Assembly: GCF_000814765.1 (NCBI RefSeq)
Contig: NZ_JWIC01000001.1
Location: 186,001 to 250,000, forward strand
DNA: 64,000 nt
DNA from: Pseudoalteromonas luteoviolacea
GTDB lineage: Bacteria > Pseudomonadota > Gammaproteobacteria > Enterobacterales > Alteromonadaceae
Reading direction: 5' to 3'
A program made the translations under genes and the position numbers. Shown here piece by piece: positions 49,725 through 59,329 of the stretch. Position 1 is the first letter of the stretch, and each line of letters begins with the position of its first letter. The notes under the pieces were generated by a model. The model saw only the letters and a list, made by a program, of their open reading frames with translations. It ran no database searches and was not told where the DNA came from.

Positions 49725-51872
49725 TTAGTGGCTAAGTGCTAATTCTGCGAGCTCTTTTTTAGCATTAATGCGCAGTGACACTAATGCGGTTGAGCCTCTC
49801 ACATCGGTAAGGTAGTCAAGGGTTTTTGGCAGTTTCATTAGCTTTGTAAACTGTTGCTGTTCTAGATGATAGCGCCATAACTCAAACTGTTCGTTGACCC
49901 CATAGAGGACGTGATTATCAAGCATGAATCGTTTGTCGCTGCCTTGCTCAATCAGCGCTTCGATGAGCGTATCTTCGACCCCACCAGTTTGCCAAAATCG
50001 ATCGAGTTGATCTGTGTACACAACATGTCCATTTTCAGTACGCTGTGCCCAGTTGACTGGTGTATCTCTAAGGATGGTAAACGTCAAATCAGACAGGTTA
50101 AGCTGCGCAAATTTTAGTAGTCCTGCGACACGAATATTGGCCAATGCGGTTTGCTGTTCGCTATCCCAATCGAAAAGCTGTTCAATAGGAACTGTATAAG
50201 GAAAGTGCAGATGATTGCCACCCAGTGACAGTTGGGTTAGCTCTTTGCTTGAACTGGTTAGGAGGCTTTGTCCATTTTGGGCCCAAACTAGTCCATCAAT
50301 ATAACTATCCATCGCAAAGTTTGATAGCTGTTGACTCGTTGTACCATCACTGATCCAAACTTGGTCAATGCCCGAACGCTGTGAACGAAAAGCGAGTTTA
50401 GTGCCATTTGGCTGAAATAAGGCACTGCCTTCAGAAGAAATTGAGCGCTCAATAATATCGAATTTGGGTTGATGGGCATGGCCTTGCGTGTCGCCAGCTT
50501 TTGGTTCTGAGAGTGTCAGCAGTGCGATATCTCGGTCATAAAAGCCTTTAATGACCAACATTCGGTCGCCATCTGGGTGAAAGCTTGGCGATCCCATCGG
50601 TTCATCGAGAGGCAAGCTGACTTTATTAATGATGCCATCATAAGACAGTGTAAATAACTGCCGCCCGGTGCTGAATACCAGCTTTTCATCAAATGGGGAG
50701 AAGCTGGGGTAGATAAAGCGGTATTTAGCAATTTCTTGCGGGTATTGAATGGCGACTTTTGAGCGTACTTCTCCTTCGGGGGTGACGAGCTGTAGGTGAT
50801 ATTGGCCTGCTGTGTTTAATGTGGTCAGCGCAAGCAGATTTTCCTTTGCTGAATAGGCATATGAAATCACGTTATCATTTTCTGAGCCATAAATGACCTG
50901 ACTCTCTTTACTGTCAATGGTGTAACGTATTAACGCCCATCGGGCTTGGTGCTGTTGCAATAAGGCCAGGTGACCACCACGCATCCAATTGGGTGAGCGC
51001 AGTCGTGAGTTTTTGCATTCCATGATGCTTGTGGGTTGCTGCGGTGAGGTGAGCGATTTGGCAAAGTCTAAACGCATAAGCTGATAACACTGCTTTTGAG
51101 TAATGGGTTGCCGACAATCTTGCTCTTGAACAAAATACAGTGTTTTTCCATCTTCTGAGAAAGTATGTGTGCCGTTTGAATTGAGCGCTTGTGTGAGTTG
51201 GAATTCAGCTTGAGTTTGGGTGTGTTTAGCCCACAGGTTGTTGATACATAAGCGGTCTTCATAACGGTGGAACACTACATAGTCACCATCAGGCGAATAG
51301 ATCCCAGCGTTTTCTCTATTATCGGTTGCTGTGAGCGCGGTGAGCTTTTCAACATGAAACGTGTCGGGTTGTGGTTGGTTGAGCAGTGTCATTGCACCAA
51401 ACACGATGACGCCACCTATCATTGTGAATGAAACTGTAGACCTGAAGGGGCGTTTCCTTTGGGTGGGCGTTACGGGCAATTCAGGGGCTATTGTTTGCTC
51501 GGTTTGCTCGTGGTTATGCGAAGGTAATGTACTCTCAGGTATTGCAGTGCGCTTATCATCCCATCTGACCTTGACCTCTAAGCTGTATCCTTGCTTAGCG
51601 TGGGTTTTGATGAACACTTGTTCTTTACCGTCATCACCAAATGCCTTTCTGAGCTGTGCGATGCTACGCTGCAGTGTATTTGGTGAGACGATAACATCTT
51701 GCCACACAGCATCAAGTAGCTTGTCTTGACTCAATACTTTGCCTTGGTACTGGGCTAAGACGCTCAGCACAGCAAGTGCTTTAGGAGCAAGTGTTTGGGT
51801 GTGTTGTTGATAGGTGATCTGATTTCTGGATACATCTATATAAAAGTCGCCTACCCAATACTGTTGTTGCAT
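49725..51872 (-). CDS. CadC-type membrane transcriptional regulator with beta-propeller-like sensor
   Basis: The 715-residue protein starts with an OmpR/PhoB winged helix (about 5-100: LAPKALAVLSVLAQYQGKVL, VSPNTLQRSIAQLRKAFGD, KQGYSLEV). A Pro/Gln linker and one membrane helix follow (about 147-163: MIGGVIVFGAMTLL). The C-terminal 540 residues show TolB/WD40-like repeats (YSPDGDYVVFHR, FSEDGKTLYFVQ, FHPDGDRMLVIK). Such proteins bind DNA from the membrane in response to periplasmic signals. The target may be the divergent esterase gene. It is the only gene on this strand here. Confidence 0.9.
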   Translation of the reverse strand: MQQQYWVGDFYIDVSRNQITYQQHTQTLAPKALAVLSVLAQYQGKVLSQDKLLDAVWQDVIVSPNTLQRSIAQLRKAFGDDGKEQVFIKTHAKQGYSLEVKVRWDDKRTAIPESTLPSHNHEQTEQTIAPELPVTPTQRKRPFRSTVSFTMIGGVIVFGAMTLLNQPQPDTFHVEKLTALTATDNRENAGIYSPDGDYVVFHRYEDRLCINNLWAKHTQTQAEFQLTQALNSNGTHTFSEDGKTLYFVQEQDCRQPITQKQCYQLMRLDFAKSLTSPQQPTSIMECKNSRLRSPNWMRGGHLALLQQHQARWALIRYTIDSKESQVIYGSENDNVISYAYSAKENLLALTTLNTAGQYHLQLVTPEGEVRSKVAIQYPQEIAKYRFIYPSFSPFDEKLVFSTGRQLFTLSYDGIINKVSLPLDEPMGSPSFHPDGDRMLVIKGFYDRDIALLTLSEPKAGDTQGHAHQPKFDIIERSISSEGSALFQPNGTKLAFRSQRSGIDQVWISDGTTSQQLSNFAMDSYIDGLVWAQNGQSLLTSSSKELTQLSLGGNHLHFPYTVPIEQLFDWDSEQQTALANIRVAGLLKFAQLNLSDLTFTILRDTPVNWAQRTENGHVVYTDQLDRFWQTGGVEDTLIEALIEQGSDKRFMLDNHVLYGVNEQFELWRYHLEQQQFTKLMKLPKTLDYLTDVRGSTALVSLRINAKKELAELALSH

Positions 51873-52148
51873 AGCCCTTCCTACTGATCGTTGGCAGTGA
51901 GTGTGATTATTTTAGTGCGTATAAAGCAAGGTTAACATACGTATTAGGTTGCGAAATATCAAATTATAACCACCTGAATTGTTTGCTATTTTATTTTTCA
52001 TTGCAAAGTCAATGAGACGTCAGCAAAACATCAAGTCTCTCATTCCGAATACGCTAACCTGCTTTCCTAGTTAACCAATAACATGCAGGCGAGTAAGCAA
52101 TAACTCAGCTGTTTAGCCTAGTTTGTTGCATCTAAATAACGAGGAAGA

Positions 52149-52982
52149 ATGATGAAAAAATTTGTACAGACATTGATATGCATGATGCTGCCGCTGTGGA
52201 GTTTGCAAGCAATGGAGTTTGAGGCGTATGCCATGCCTAGAACGCAAGTGGTCCCAATCAGCAATTCAGTGAATGGTGGCCAATATGAACTGCTGGTCAA
52301 GTTGCCTGAGGACTATGGCAAAGACTCAAAACATCGTTACCCTGTGGTGTATTTCACCGATGCCGTATGGCAACTCGATCTGTTGTCTGCAGCAACGACA
52401 TTTTTAATGGATGATGTGATCTTAGTGGGAATTTCTTGGCAAAAAGACATGCCTAAGGTTGATGGTCAGATTGCAGCGCCACATGCCAGCCGGTTTCGAG
52501 ACTATACAGCGACTGCATCAACGGATAAGGCTCGTCAAGCCAAGTATCACTTTGGTCAAGCCGAAAAACATTTAGCTTTCATTCGTGAGGACGTCATCAA
52601 GCGGGTTGATTCGCTGTATAGAACCAAACCAGATCAACGTGCCTATTTTGGCTATTCACTGGGTGGGCAATTTGGACTGTATGCTTTGGTTACACAGCCA
52701 GATACATTTAATCACTACATCTTAGGCAGCCCTGCTTTAGGTGGCAGCGTGGACTATTTAAGTGAATTATTGAGTAAGCAGAAACAACTTAACGCCAATG
52801 TGTTTATTTCTTATGGCGACCAAGAAGCACGCCTAAAAACACATGTTGATCGATTGCTTGTTAAGTTAAATGCCCACGCTCAGAGCAAGTTGTTTTTAAC
52901 CCACGAAGTGATGGAGGGAGATCACTCACAAGCGGTACCCATGACGGTCGCGCGTGGTGTGTCATGGTTGTCGGATTTATAA
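52149..52982 (+). CDS. Secreted alpha/beta hydrolase (esterase-D/Fes-like)
   Basis: The 277-residue protein has a signal peptide (KKFVQTLICMMLPLWSLQA). It has the fold of the PF00756-type esterases: RYPVVYFTDAVWQ, FGYSLGGQFGLYALV with the nucleophile Ser in GYSLGG, LGSPAL, ISYGDQE with the likely Asp, and GDHSQAVP with the His. Relatives include siderophore esterases and enzymes on other esters. It is divergent from the CadC-like regulator across 276 bases. Two adjacent ATGs (52149, 52152) are possible starts. Confidence 0.85.
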   Translation: MMKKFVQTLICMMLPLWSLQAMEFEAYAMPRTQVVPISNSVNGGQYELLVKLPEDYGKDSKHRYPVVYFTDAVWQLDLLSAATTFLMDDVILVGISWQKDMPKVDGQIAAPHASRFRDYTATASTDKARQAKYHFGQAEKHLAFIREDVIKRVDSLYRTKPDQRAYFGYSLGGQFGLYALVTQPDTFNHYILGSPALGGSVDYLSELLSKQKQLNANVFISYGDQEARLKTHVDRLLVKLNAHAQSKLFLTHEVMEGDHSQAVPMTVARGVSWLSDL

Positions 52983-53027
52983 ATAACTGTTTTTGGATAG
53001 AGAACACTGAAGTATATGGGGAAAAGC

Positions 53028-54245
53028 ATGGCATTATTTTGCAATAATTGGATTAAAAAAAAGCAGATCCTATTGAGTTATATATCTGTTCTGGGCGTCG
53101 TAAGTGTGTCGGCAATAGCGGGCACACCCGCAGCGCCAAAGGTGACAGCCGCAGAGAGTAAGTTACCGCATTCGGAGCTACCTAATCTCGAAGTACCTTA
53201 TATCGATTTTACGCCAGAAACGTTAAGCGATGGTATTCGAGTTGGCAATTTTGATCATGTAAAAGCGGATAAGGCCATGCTGAATAAATTGGCCATGGAG
53301 GTGAGCACTCAAAAGCTCGGAAAGTATGATAGTTTGCTGGTCGTAAGAGGAGATACACTTATTTTTGAGTCGTATTATTTACGTGGACGAATTGATAACC
53401 CCCATCCTCAAGCCTCTGTGACTAAAGCCATACTGAGTTTGGCGATAGGTCGAGCTATGGCTCTTGGTCATTTAACAATGGCGGACTTGGACAAGCCCAT
53501 TATATCATTTTTCAATGACTTGAATTCTGAGGCGTTTTCTCCAGGTGTTCGGCGCATTACCTTGCATCAAGCTTTAACAATGCAATCAGGATTACGCATT
53601 AAACGCGAATTATATGCGGCGTTACGCACAAAGTTGGGGCAAAAGAGCACTCAAGCTCAGTTGCAAGCACTGCTGTCAACGTCATCACCGATTACGCCTT
53701 TGAAGCAAAGTTTTAATTACCAAAGTGAAGATCCTGCACTTGTAATGCTGGTACTCAATAAGGTGGTGCCCAGTGGCGCAAAAGCATTTATCGAACAGGC
53801 GCTGTTTAATAAATTAGGGATTTTTAATTATCAATGGCGAGAAGAGGTCGACGGTCTGCCTATTGGGGCATATGGCTCAGAGTTAACATCGAGGGATATG
53901 GTTAAGTTGGGGTTGTTGGTTAAATCTGATGGGCAGTGGCAAGGTGAGCAATTGATCCCCAAAGCGTATCTGGCTAAATCATCAAATAAGATAGTCGCAC
54001 TGAATGACAGTGATATCTTCTTCACTGGGAGTAAAGTAAAGCGTCCAAGCTATGGTTACTATTGGTGGCAAGCGGACGTGCTGTTTGGTAATAAGCGCTA
54101 CTTTACACGCTCCGCACAGGGAGGCGGAGGGCAATATATCGTTATCATTGATGAACTGGATTTAATCATTGTGACAACAGGTCATGAGCGTGAAGAGCAA
54201 ACTATGAAGATGATTGCTGAAAAGATATTGCCCATATTTAATTAA
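53028..54245 (+). CDS. Beta-lactamase-fold serine hydrolase
   Basis: I prefer the ATG at 53028 (GGGGAAAAG upstream), though 53016 is also in frame. The 405-residue product has an N-terminal hydrophobic segment (YISVLGVVSVSAIA), active-site SVTK in PQASVTKAILS, YQSEDPA as the Tyr motif and GGGGQYIVIID at the third strand. It resembles class C beta-lactamase-related esterases and 6-aminohexanoate-dimer-hydrolase-like proteins. It lies 45 bases after the esterase and is probably in one operon with it. Confidence 0.8.
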   Translation: MALFCNNWIKKKQILLSYISVLGVVSVSAIAGTPAAPKVTAAESKLPHSELPNLEVPYIDFTPETLSDGIRVGNFDHVKADKAMLNKLAMEVSTQKLGKYDSLLVVRGDTLIFESYYLRGRIDNPHPQASVTKAILSLAIGRAMALGHLTMADLDKPIISFFNDLNSEAFSPGVRRITLHQALTMQSGLRIKRELYAALRTKLGQKSTQAQLQALLSTSSPITPLKQSFNYQSEDPALVMLVLNKVVPSGAKAFIEQALFNKLGIFNYQWREEVDGLPIGAYGSELTSRDMVKLGLLVKSDGQWQGEQLIPKAYLAKSSNKIVALNDSDIFFTGSKVKRPSYGYYWWQADVLFGNKRYFTRSAQGGGGQYIVIIDELDLIIVTTGHEREEQTMKMIAEKILPIFN

Positions 54246-54897
54246 AAAATTGCCATGGATAATGCGTGGTTATTTTTATTAATTGCTATGTGAGGTTTTT
54301 ATTTTCACCTTAAAATGGCGTTTAAGGTGAAAATAATAAACAAACTGAAATTGGGTGCATTTGTTCATGTTGCTTGTTTTAACTTATATTTATGTTTCGG
54401 TCTATTAAACACCCATAGGCAAGGCGTTTAATGAGTAAGGTGAAAATGCTTGGCGAGGGAGGTGCCAGTGTCTGACTATCTGACTGATTGCACTTTTTTA
54501 TACCTTTTTGGTATAAGTTTTTGATTTTTTACTAAGGAGTAAGAAAATTTAAAGTTGATACTGTTTACAATTTTTTCAATAAAAGATGTTAAAGCCAACG
54601 TTTGAACTCACTTTAATTTTTCAATGATGACACACTAAAATTTTAAGTAATTGTTTTGATTTGCTAAATAAAAGCTTATCCATTTCTAGTTAATTGCGTT
54701 AGCATCGGATATGCCCGATTTTTAATGAAGCAAATACTCCAAATTAACGTAATCTGTAAAATACAAAACTTGCAAGCTGGTTGTTTCTTTACTAATCGTT
54801 AAAGAAGTCATGCAGTTTAGGCAACAACGCCTATTGACAGTCATCCAATAATAAAAACCCCTTCAAGATTAAAATTATAAGGGATCGGAGACGTCAC
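54246..54897. other. Intergenic region with two hairpins before the cox operon
   Basis: A perfect 14-bp stem with an ATGGCG loop at 54301-54334 and a TTATACC / GGTATAA hairpin at 54498-54516 followed by a T-rich tract are visible. The second looks like an intrinsic terminator. The rest should hold the cox promoter. I see no gene. Confidence 0.5.
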
Positions 54898-56043
54898 ATG
54901 AATCTTGCGAATTTAAAGCTGTTCAATATCTTTGTCCCATTACTGGCAAGCTTCAGTGCAGTAGCCAGCGATTACAACATGCGTCAAGGGGTGACGGATG
55001 TCAGTAATGAGGTTTACCAGTTACATATGACGATCTTTCTGATTTGTTGTGTGATTGGCGCTATTGTCTTTTCGGTGATGTTTTGGGCGTTAATACATCA
55101 CCGTAAGTCCAAAGGCGCTGAACCAGCCCAATTTCATGAGAGTACCAAAGTGGAAATTGTGTGGACCGCAATTCCATTTTTGATCTTGGTGGTGATGGCG
55201 ATTCCGGCGACTAAAACGCTGATCGCAATGGAAGATACCAGCAAGTCTGATCTCACCATCAAGGTGACAGGGTCTCAATGGAAGTGGCATTACGAATATA
55301 TGGGCCATGATGTTGACTTTTTTTCTGTCCTGTCGACGCCAAAAGATCAAATCGACAATTTGCAGGCGAAAGATGAGCACTACCTGTTAGAGGTCGATAA
55401 ACCGCTGGTTATTCCTACCGACCGAAAAGTACGATTTTTACTGACCTCCGATGATGTTATCCACTCGTGGTGGGTGCCCGATTTTGCCGTAAAAAAAGAC
55501 GCTAACCCTGGTTTTATCAATGAGGCGTGGACGCGGGTAAATGAGCAGGGAATTTATCGTGGCCAGTGTGCTGAACTGTGCGGAAAAGATCATGGCTTTA
55601 TGCCCGTTGTGGTTGATGCGCGCTCCCCCGAAGATTTTGATATTTGGCTCGCAGAGGCTAAGCAGGCTAAAGCTAAAGCGCTACAGGCTGAGGCAGCCTC
55701 TGTGGGGGTAACGCTTTCAAAAGATGAATTAATGGCAACAGGCGAAAAAGTGTACATGGCATATTGTGCCGCATGTCATCAGCCAACAGGGTTAGGGTTA
55801 CCGGGTGTTTTTCCAGCGATGAAGGGCAGTGCCGTCGTCAATGGTGAGTTAAAAGCGCATATTGACATACTTGTGAATGGGCGACCTGGTACAGCCATGC
55901 AAGCTTTTGGTAAGCAGCTCACGCTAACAGAAATTGCCGGTGTGATCACATACAAACGCAACAGCTGGGGTAATGATACTCAAGAGGTAGTTCAGCCTGG
56001 GCAAATTCAGGCCTTCATTGATGGGACTAAGGAGAAAGAATAA
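54898..56043 (+). CDS. coxB: Cytochrome c oxidase subunit II with fused cytochrome c domain
   Basis: The 381-residue protein has a signal peptide, two membrane helices, a CuA domain with RGQCAELCGKDHGFMP near residue 220-235, and a C-terminal cytochrome c domain with heme motif CAACH near 288-292. It passes electrons from cytochrome c to subunit I. The fused cytochrome c places it in the caa3-like branch. The stop overlaps the coxA start by one base. Confidence 0.97.
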   Translation: MNLANLKLFNIFVPLLASFSAVASDYNMRQGVTDVSNEVYQLHMTIFLICCVIGAIVFSVMFWALIHHRKSKGAEPAQFHESTKVEIVWTAIPFLILVVMAIPATKTLIAMEDTSKSDLTIKVTGSQWKWHYEYMGHDVDFFSVLSTPKDQIDNLQAKDEHYLLEVDKPLVIPTDRKVRFLLTSDDVIHSWWVPDFAVKKDANPGFINEAWTRVNEQGIYRGQCAELCGKDHGFMPVVVDARSPEDFDIWLAEAKQAKAKALQAEAASVGVTLSKDELMATGEKVYMAYCAACHQPTGLGLPGVFPAMKGSAVVNGELKAHIDILVNGRPGTAMQAFGKQLTLTEIAGVITYKRNSWGNDTQEVVQPGQIQAFIDGTKEKE

Positions 56044-57632
56044 TGTCGACTACCGCACAAGAGCAACCTGTATCTCATGAGCACCATCACGGTGCACCGT
56101 CGGGGCTAAAACGGTGGATTTTTACAACTAATCACAAAGACATAGGCTCTTTATATCTGCTTTTTTCGTTATTGATGTTTTTAACCGGTGGTGCCATGGC
56201 GATGGTTATCCGAGCCGAGTTATTTCAGCCGGGTATGCAGCTTGTTGACCCGCACTTTTTCAATCAAATGACGACGGTACATGGCTTGATAATGGTATTT
56301 GGTGCTGTTATGCCTGCATTCACAGGGCTTGCTAACTGGATGATCCCGATGATGATAGGGGCGCCTGATATGGCCTTGCCGCGGATGAATAATTGGAGTT
56401 TTTGGATATTACCTTTTGCGTTTGCCATATTACTCGCTTCTTTATTTATGGAAGGCGGTGGCCCGGCTTTTGGCTGGACATTTTATGCACCACTCTCCAC
56501 GACTTATAGTAATGATAATACGGCGCTGTTTGTCTTTGCCGTGCATATTATGGGGGTGAGCTCAATAATGGGTGCCATCAACGTGATAGTCACCATTGTT
56601 AATATGCGTGCACCGGGTATGACTTGGATGAAGCTCCCGTTATTTGTTTGGACATGGCTAATCACTGCTTTTTTATTGATTGCTGTCATGCCCGTATTGG
56701 CCGGTGCGGTGACCATGGTGTTAACTGATAAGTATTTTGGGACTAGCTTTTTTGATGCCGCAGGGGGGGGAGATCCGGTGATGTTCCAACATATATTCTG
56801 GTTCTTCGGGCACCCTGAAGTGTACATCATGATATTGCCTGCATTTGGTATTATCTCAACCATTGTGCCGACCTTTTCTCGCAAAAAACTGTTTGGTTAT
56901 GCATCGATGGTGTATGCCACATCGTCGATTGCATTATTGTCCTTTGTCGTGTGGGCACATCATATGTTTACGACAGGCATGCCTTTGGCTGGTGAGCTTT
57001 TTTTCATGTATGCGACCATGCTGATCTCGGTGCCGACAGGTGTAAAAGTCTTTAATTGGGTTGCAACCATGTGGCGAGGCGCTATCAGCTTCGAAATTCC
57101 GATGATGTTTGCAATTGCGTTTATTGTTTTATTCACCCTTGGTGGTTTTTCCGGCCTTATGTTGGCCATCACACCCGCAGACTTTCAATATCATGATACG
57201 TATTTTGTGGTCGCTCATTTTCATTATGTACTCGTAACCGGTGCCGTTTTTTCAATTATGGCTGCGGCGTATTACTGGTTGCCGAAATGGACAGGAAATA
57301 TGTACAGCGAAACATTAGCACAATGGCATTTTTGGCTGTCACTGGTGAGTGTCAACGTGCTGTTTTTCCCAATGCACTTTGTTGGGCTAGCCGGTATGCC
57401 AAGACGTATTCCTGACTACGCACTGCAATTTGCAGATTTTAACGCCATTATCAGCATCGGAGGTTTTGCATTTGGCTTATCGCAGCTTCTATTCGTGGCG
57501 GTTGTTTTCAAATGTATCGCAGGGGGAAAACCTGCTGATAGCAAAGTATGGGACGGTGCTGAGGGGCTGGAGTGGCAAGTGGCATCACCTGCGCCCTATC
57601 ATACTTTCTCAACGCCACCAAAGGTTGACTAA
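56043..57632 (+). CDS. coxA: Cytochrome c oxidase subunit I
   Basis: The 529-residue protein has twelve membrane helices and the heme-copper motifs TTVHGLIMVFG, WFFGHPEVYIMILPAFG with the cross-linked His-Tyr pair, and VVAHFHYVL with the heme ligands. It reduces oxygen to water and pumps protons. It follows coxB with one-base overlap and precedes ctaG with one-base overlap, so translation of the operon is tightly coupled. Confidence 0.98.
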   Translation: MSTTAQEQPVSHEHHHGAPSGLKRWIFTTNHKDIGSLYLLFSLLMFLTGGAMAMVIRAELFQPGMQLVDPHFFNQMTTVHGLIMVFGAVMPAFTGLANWMIPMMIGAPDMALPRMNNWSFWILPFAFAILLASLFMEGGGPAFGWTFYAPLSTTYSNDNTALFVFAVHIMGVSSIMGAINVIVTIVNMRAPGMTWMKLPLFVWTWLITAFLLIAVMPVLAGAVTMVLTDKYFGTSFFDAAGGGDPVMFQHIFWFFGHPEVYIMILPAFGIISTIVPTFSRKKLFGYASMVYATSSIALLSFVVWAHHMFTTGMPLAGELFFMYATMLISVPTGVKVFNWVATMWRGAISFEIPMMFAIAFIVLFTLGGFSGLMLAITPADFQYHDTYFVVAHFHYVLVTGAVFSIMAAAYYWLPKWTGNMYSETLAQWHFWLSLVSVNVLFFPMHFVGLAGMPRRIPDYALQFADFNAIISIGGFAFGLSQLLFVAVVFKCIAGGKPADSKVWDGAEGLEWQVASPAPYHTFSTPPKVD

Positions 57633-58234
57633 TGCATACCGCGCTATTGCAAAAATTGGTGTTGACGGTACTGGGTATGTTTGCGTTTGCATTTGCCTTG
57701 GTGCCTCTTTACGACGTGTTTTGTGACATCACAGGCCTTAATGGCAAAGTGGATTTGGTCGTGGCGCAAAAAAGTGAAGGCGTTGATGCATCCCGAGAAG
57801 TTGAAGTGAGCTTCACGACGCATGCAAAAAGTACAACACCTTTCAAAGTAAAAGCGCTGCAATACTCGGTGAGTGTTCAACCTGGCAAGTTATCGGAAGT
57901 AAAGTTTTTGGCGCAGAACACCAGCGATAGCGCGCGAATTATGCAAGCAATTCCCTCTGTGTCGCCTGGTCAAGCTGCCAAATACCTACATAAACTGGCC
58001 TGTTTTTGTTTCGACCAACAGCCCATGGCTGCAAATGCATCACTTGAATTTACATTGCGGTTCTATGTTGATACTGAATTACCCAAAGATGTACAAGAAC
58101 TGACACTCTCTTACACCTTATACGACATCACAGAGAGCGTTACCGCAGGGAATATTGAGCAAACACCACAGGTGCTCACTCAACCGTTTATTTCGGTGAT
58201 GTCACCTATTGTACGAGGACCTCAAAATGGATAA
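57632..58234 (+). CDS. ctaG: Cytochrome c oxidase assembly protein CtaG/Cox11
   Basis: The 200-residue protein has an N-terminal membrane helix, YDVFCDITGLNGK and the copper-binding KLACFCFDQQ (CFCF) motif. It delivers copper to the CuB site of subunit I. It is one-base overlapped with coxA and overlaps coxC by 8 bases. Confidence 0.95.
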   Translation: MHTALLQKLVLTVLGMFAFAFALVPLYDVFCDITGLNGKVDLVVAQKSEGVDASREVEVSFTTHAKSTTPFKVKALQYSVSVQPGKLSEVKFLAQNTSDSARIMQAIPSVSPGQAAKYLHKLACFCFDQQPMAANASLEFTLRFYVDTELPKDVQELTLSYTLYDITESVTAGNIEQTPQVLTQPFISVMSPIVRGPQNG

Positions 58235-59102
58235 GAGTTACCAAACCTATTATGTACCAGAGCAAAGCCCATGGCCTATCGTCGGTGCCATTGCAATGTT
58301 TTTTATTGCGGTTGGTGCAGGGTTAACGGTTATGCAGTTAGGTAAAGAAGCCAATTCGGGTCTATGGACACTATTGATAGGCATTGTTGTGCTGATAGCG
58401 ATGATTGTGGGTTGGTTTAGACATGTGATTGATGAGTCGATGAGCGGACTCTATTCAGCGCAAATGGATCGCTCTTTTAGGCAAGGTATGGGGTGGTTTA
58501 TATTCTCTGAAGTGATGTTTTTTGCCGCATTTTTTGGTGCTTTATTTTACGTCAGGATGTTTGCTGTACCGTGGCTGGGTGGCGCGAGTAACAACTTGAT
58601 GACCAATGAAGTACTGTGGCCTGATTTTGAAGCGGTTTGGCCATTGCTAGTCACGCCAGATGGCACTGCGACGCAAGCCATGCCATGGCAAGGTTTGCCA
58701 CTCATCAATACCGTGATCCTACTTACTTCCTCAGTCACGTTGCATTTTGCGCACACGGCTATTGAGCGAGATGAACGAACAAAACTCAAAGTGTTTTTAG
58801 GGTTAACCATATTACTGGGGTTCATTTTTTTAGGTTTACAAGTTGAAGAGTACATACATGCTTACATTGAACTTGGGCTGAAATTGGACTCGGGAATTTA
58901 TGGCAACACATTCTTTATGCTGACTGGGTTCCACGGTATGCATGTGACACTTGGCGCACTGATGTTGCTGGTTGTTTGGTTACGCGTGTTAAAGGGGCAT
59001 TTAGACGCTAATCAACATTTTGCATTTCAGGCGTCGGCTTGGTACTGGCATTTTGTGGATGTTGTGTGGCTATGTTTGTTTGTTTTTGTGTATGTGCTTT
59101 AG
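58227..59102 (+). CDS. coxC: Cytochrome c oxidase subunit III
   Basis: I start at the ATG at 58227 (GAGGAC upstream); a TTG at 58209 is less likely. The 291-residue protein has seven membrane helices with WFIFSEVMFFAAFFGALFYV, HTAIERDERTK, LGLQVEEYIHAYIEL-like sequence, GFHGMHVTLGAL and WYWHFVDVVWL. Subunit III stabilises subunit I and supports proton uptake. The 3' end overlaps an antisense gene. Confidence 0.97.
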   Translation: MDKSYQTYYVPEQSPWPIVGAIAMFFIAVGAGLTVMQLGKEANSGLWTLLIGIVVLIAMIVGWFRHVIDESMSGLYSAQMDRSFRQGMGWFIFSEVMFFAAFFGALFYVRMFAVPWLGGASNNLMTNEVLWPDFEAVWPLLVTPDGTATQAMPWQGLPLINTVILLTSSVTLHFAHTAIERDERTKLKVFLGLTILLGFIFLGLQVEEYIHAYIELGLKLDSGIYGNTFFMLTGFHGMHVTLGALMLLVVWLRVLKGHLDANQHFAFQASAWYWHFVDVVWLCLFVFVYVL

Positions 59103-59325
59103 AGGTTGGCTGAGCATTAAACGTAAAGAAGCCCAGTTGACTAGAGAGTGTGATGACGAGCATGGTAATTAGCGAAAAGAAAACCCGTTTTCCCAGAATT
59201 TGAGACATGTTTTTCGACTTTTCAGCGCCACTTAACATCACAAATAAGGCGTGAAAAAGTTGGTATAGAATAACGAAAAGAAGTGCTGTGATAATCCATT
59301 TTATAAGCATTAGGGGGTCTGCCAT
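59008..59325 (-). CDS. DUF2909-like small membrane protein, antisense between coxC and SURF1
   Basis: The 105-residue product (MADPLMLIKWIITALLF, LFHALFVMLSGAEKSKN, MSQILGKRVFFSLITMLVIT) has two membrane helices joined by a charged loop, the DUF2909 twin-helix layout. A start at 59310 (MLIKW) would be more typical of the family. The gene runs against the operon, overlaps the coxC end by 95 bases and abuts the SURF1 start. A similar antisense arrangement is known in Alteromonadales cox loci, as I recall. Function is unknown. Confidence 0.7.
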   Translation of the reverse strand: MADPLMLIKWIITALLFVILYQLFHALFVMLSGAEKSKNMSQILGKRVFFSLITMLVITLSSQLGFFTFNAQPTSKAHTQKQTNIATQHPQNASTKPTPEMQNVD

Positions 59326-59329
59326 TAGC

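Noticed and set aside
49725-51872. TolB-like periplasmic protein
   Set aside because: The repeats are TolB/WD40-like, but the N-terminal winged helix and single membrane helix make it a CadC-type regulator.
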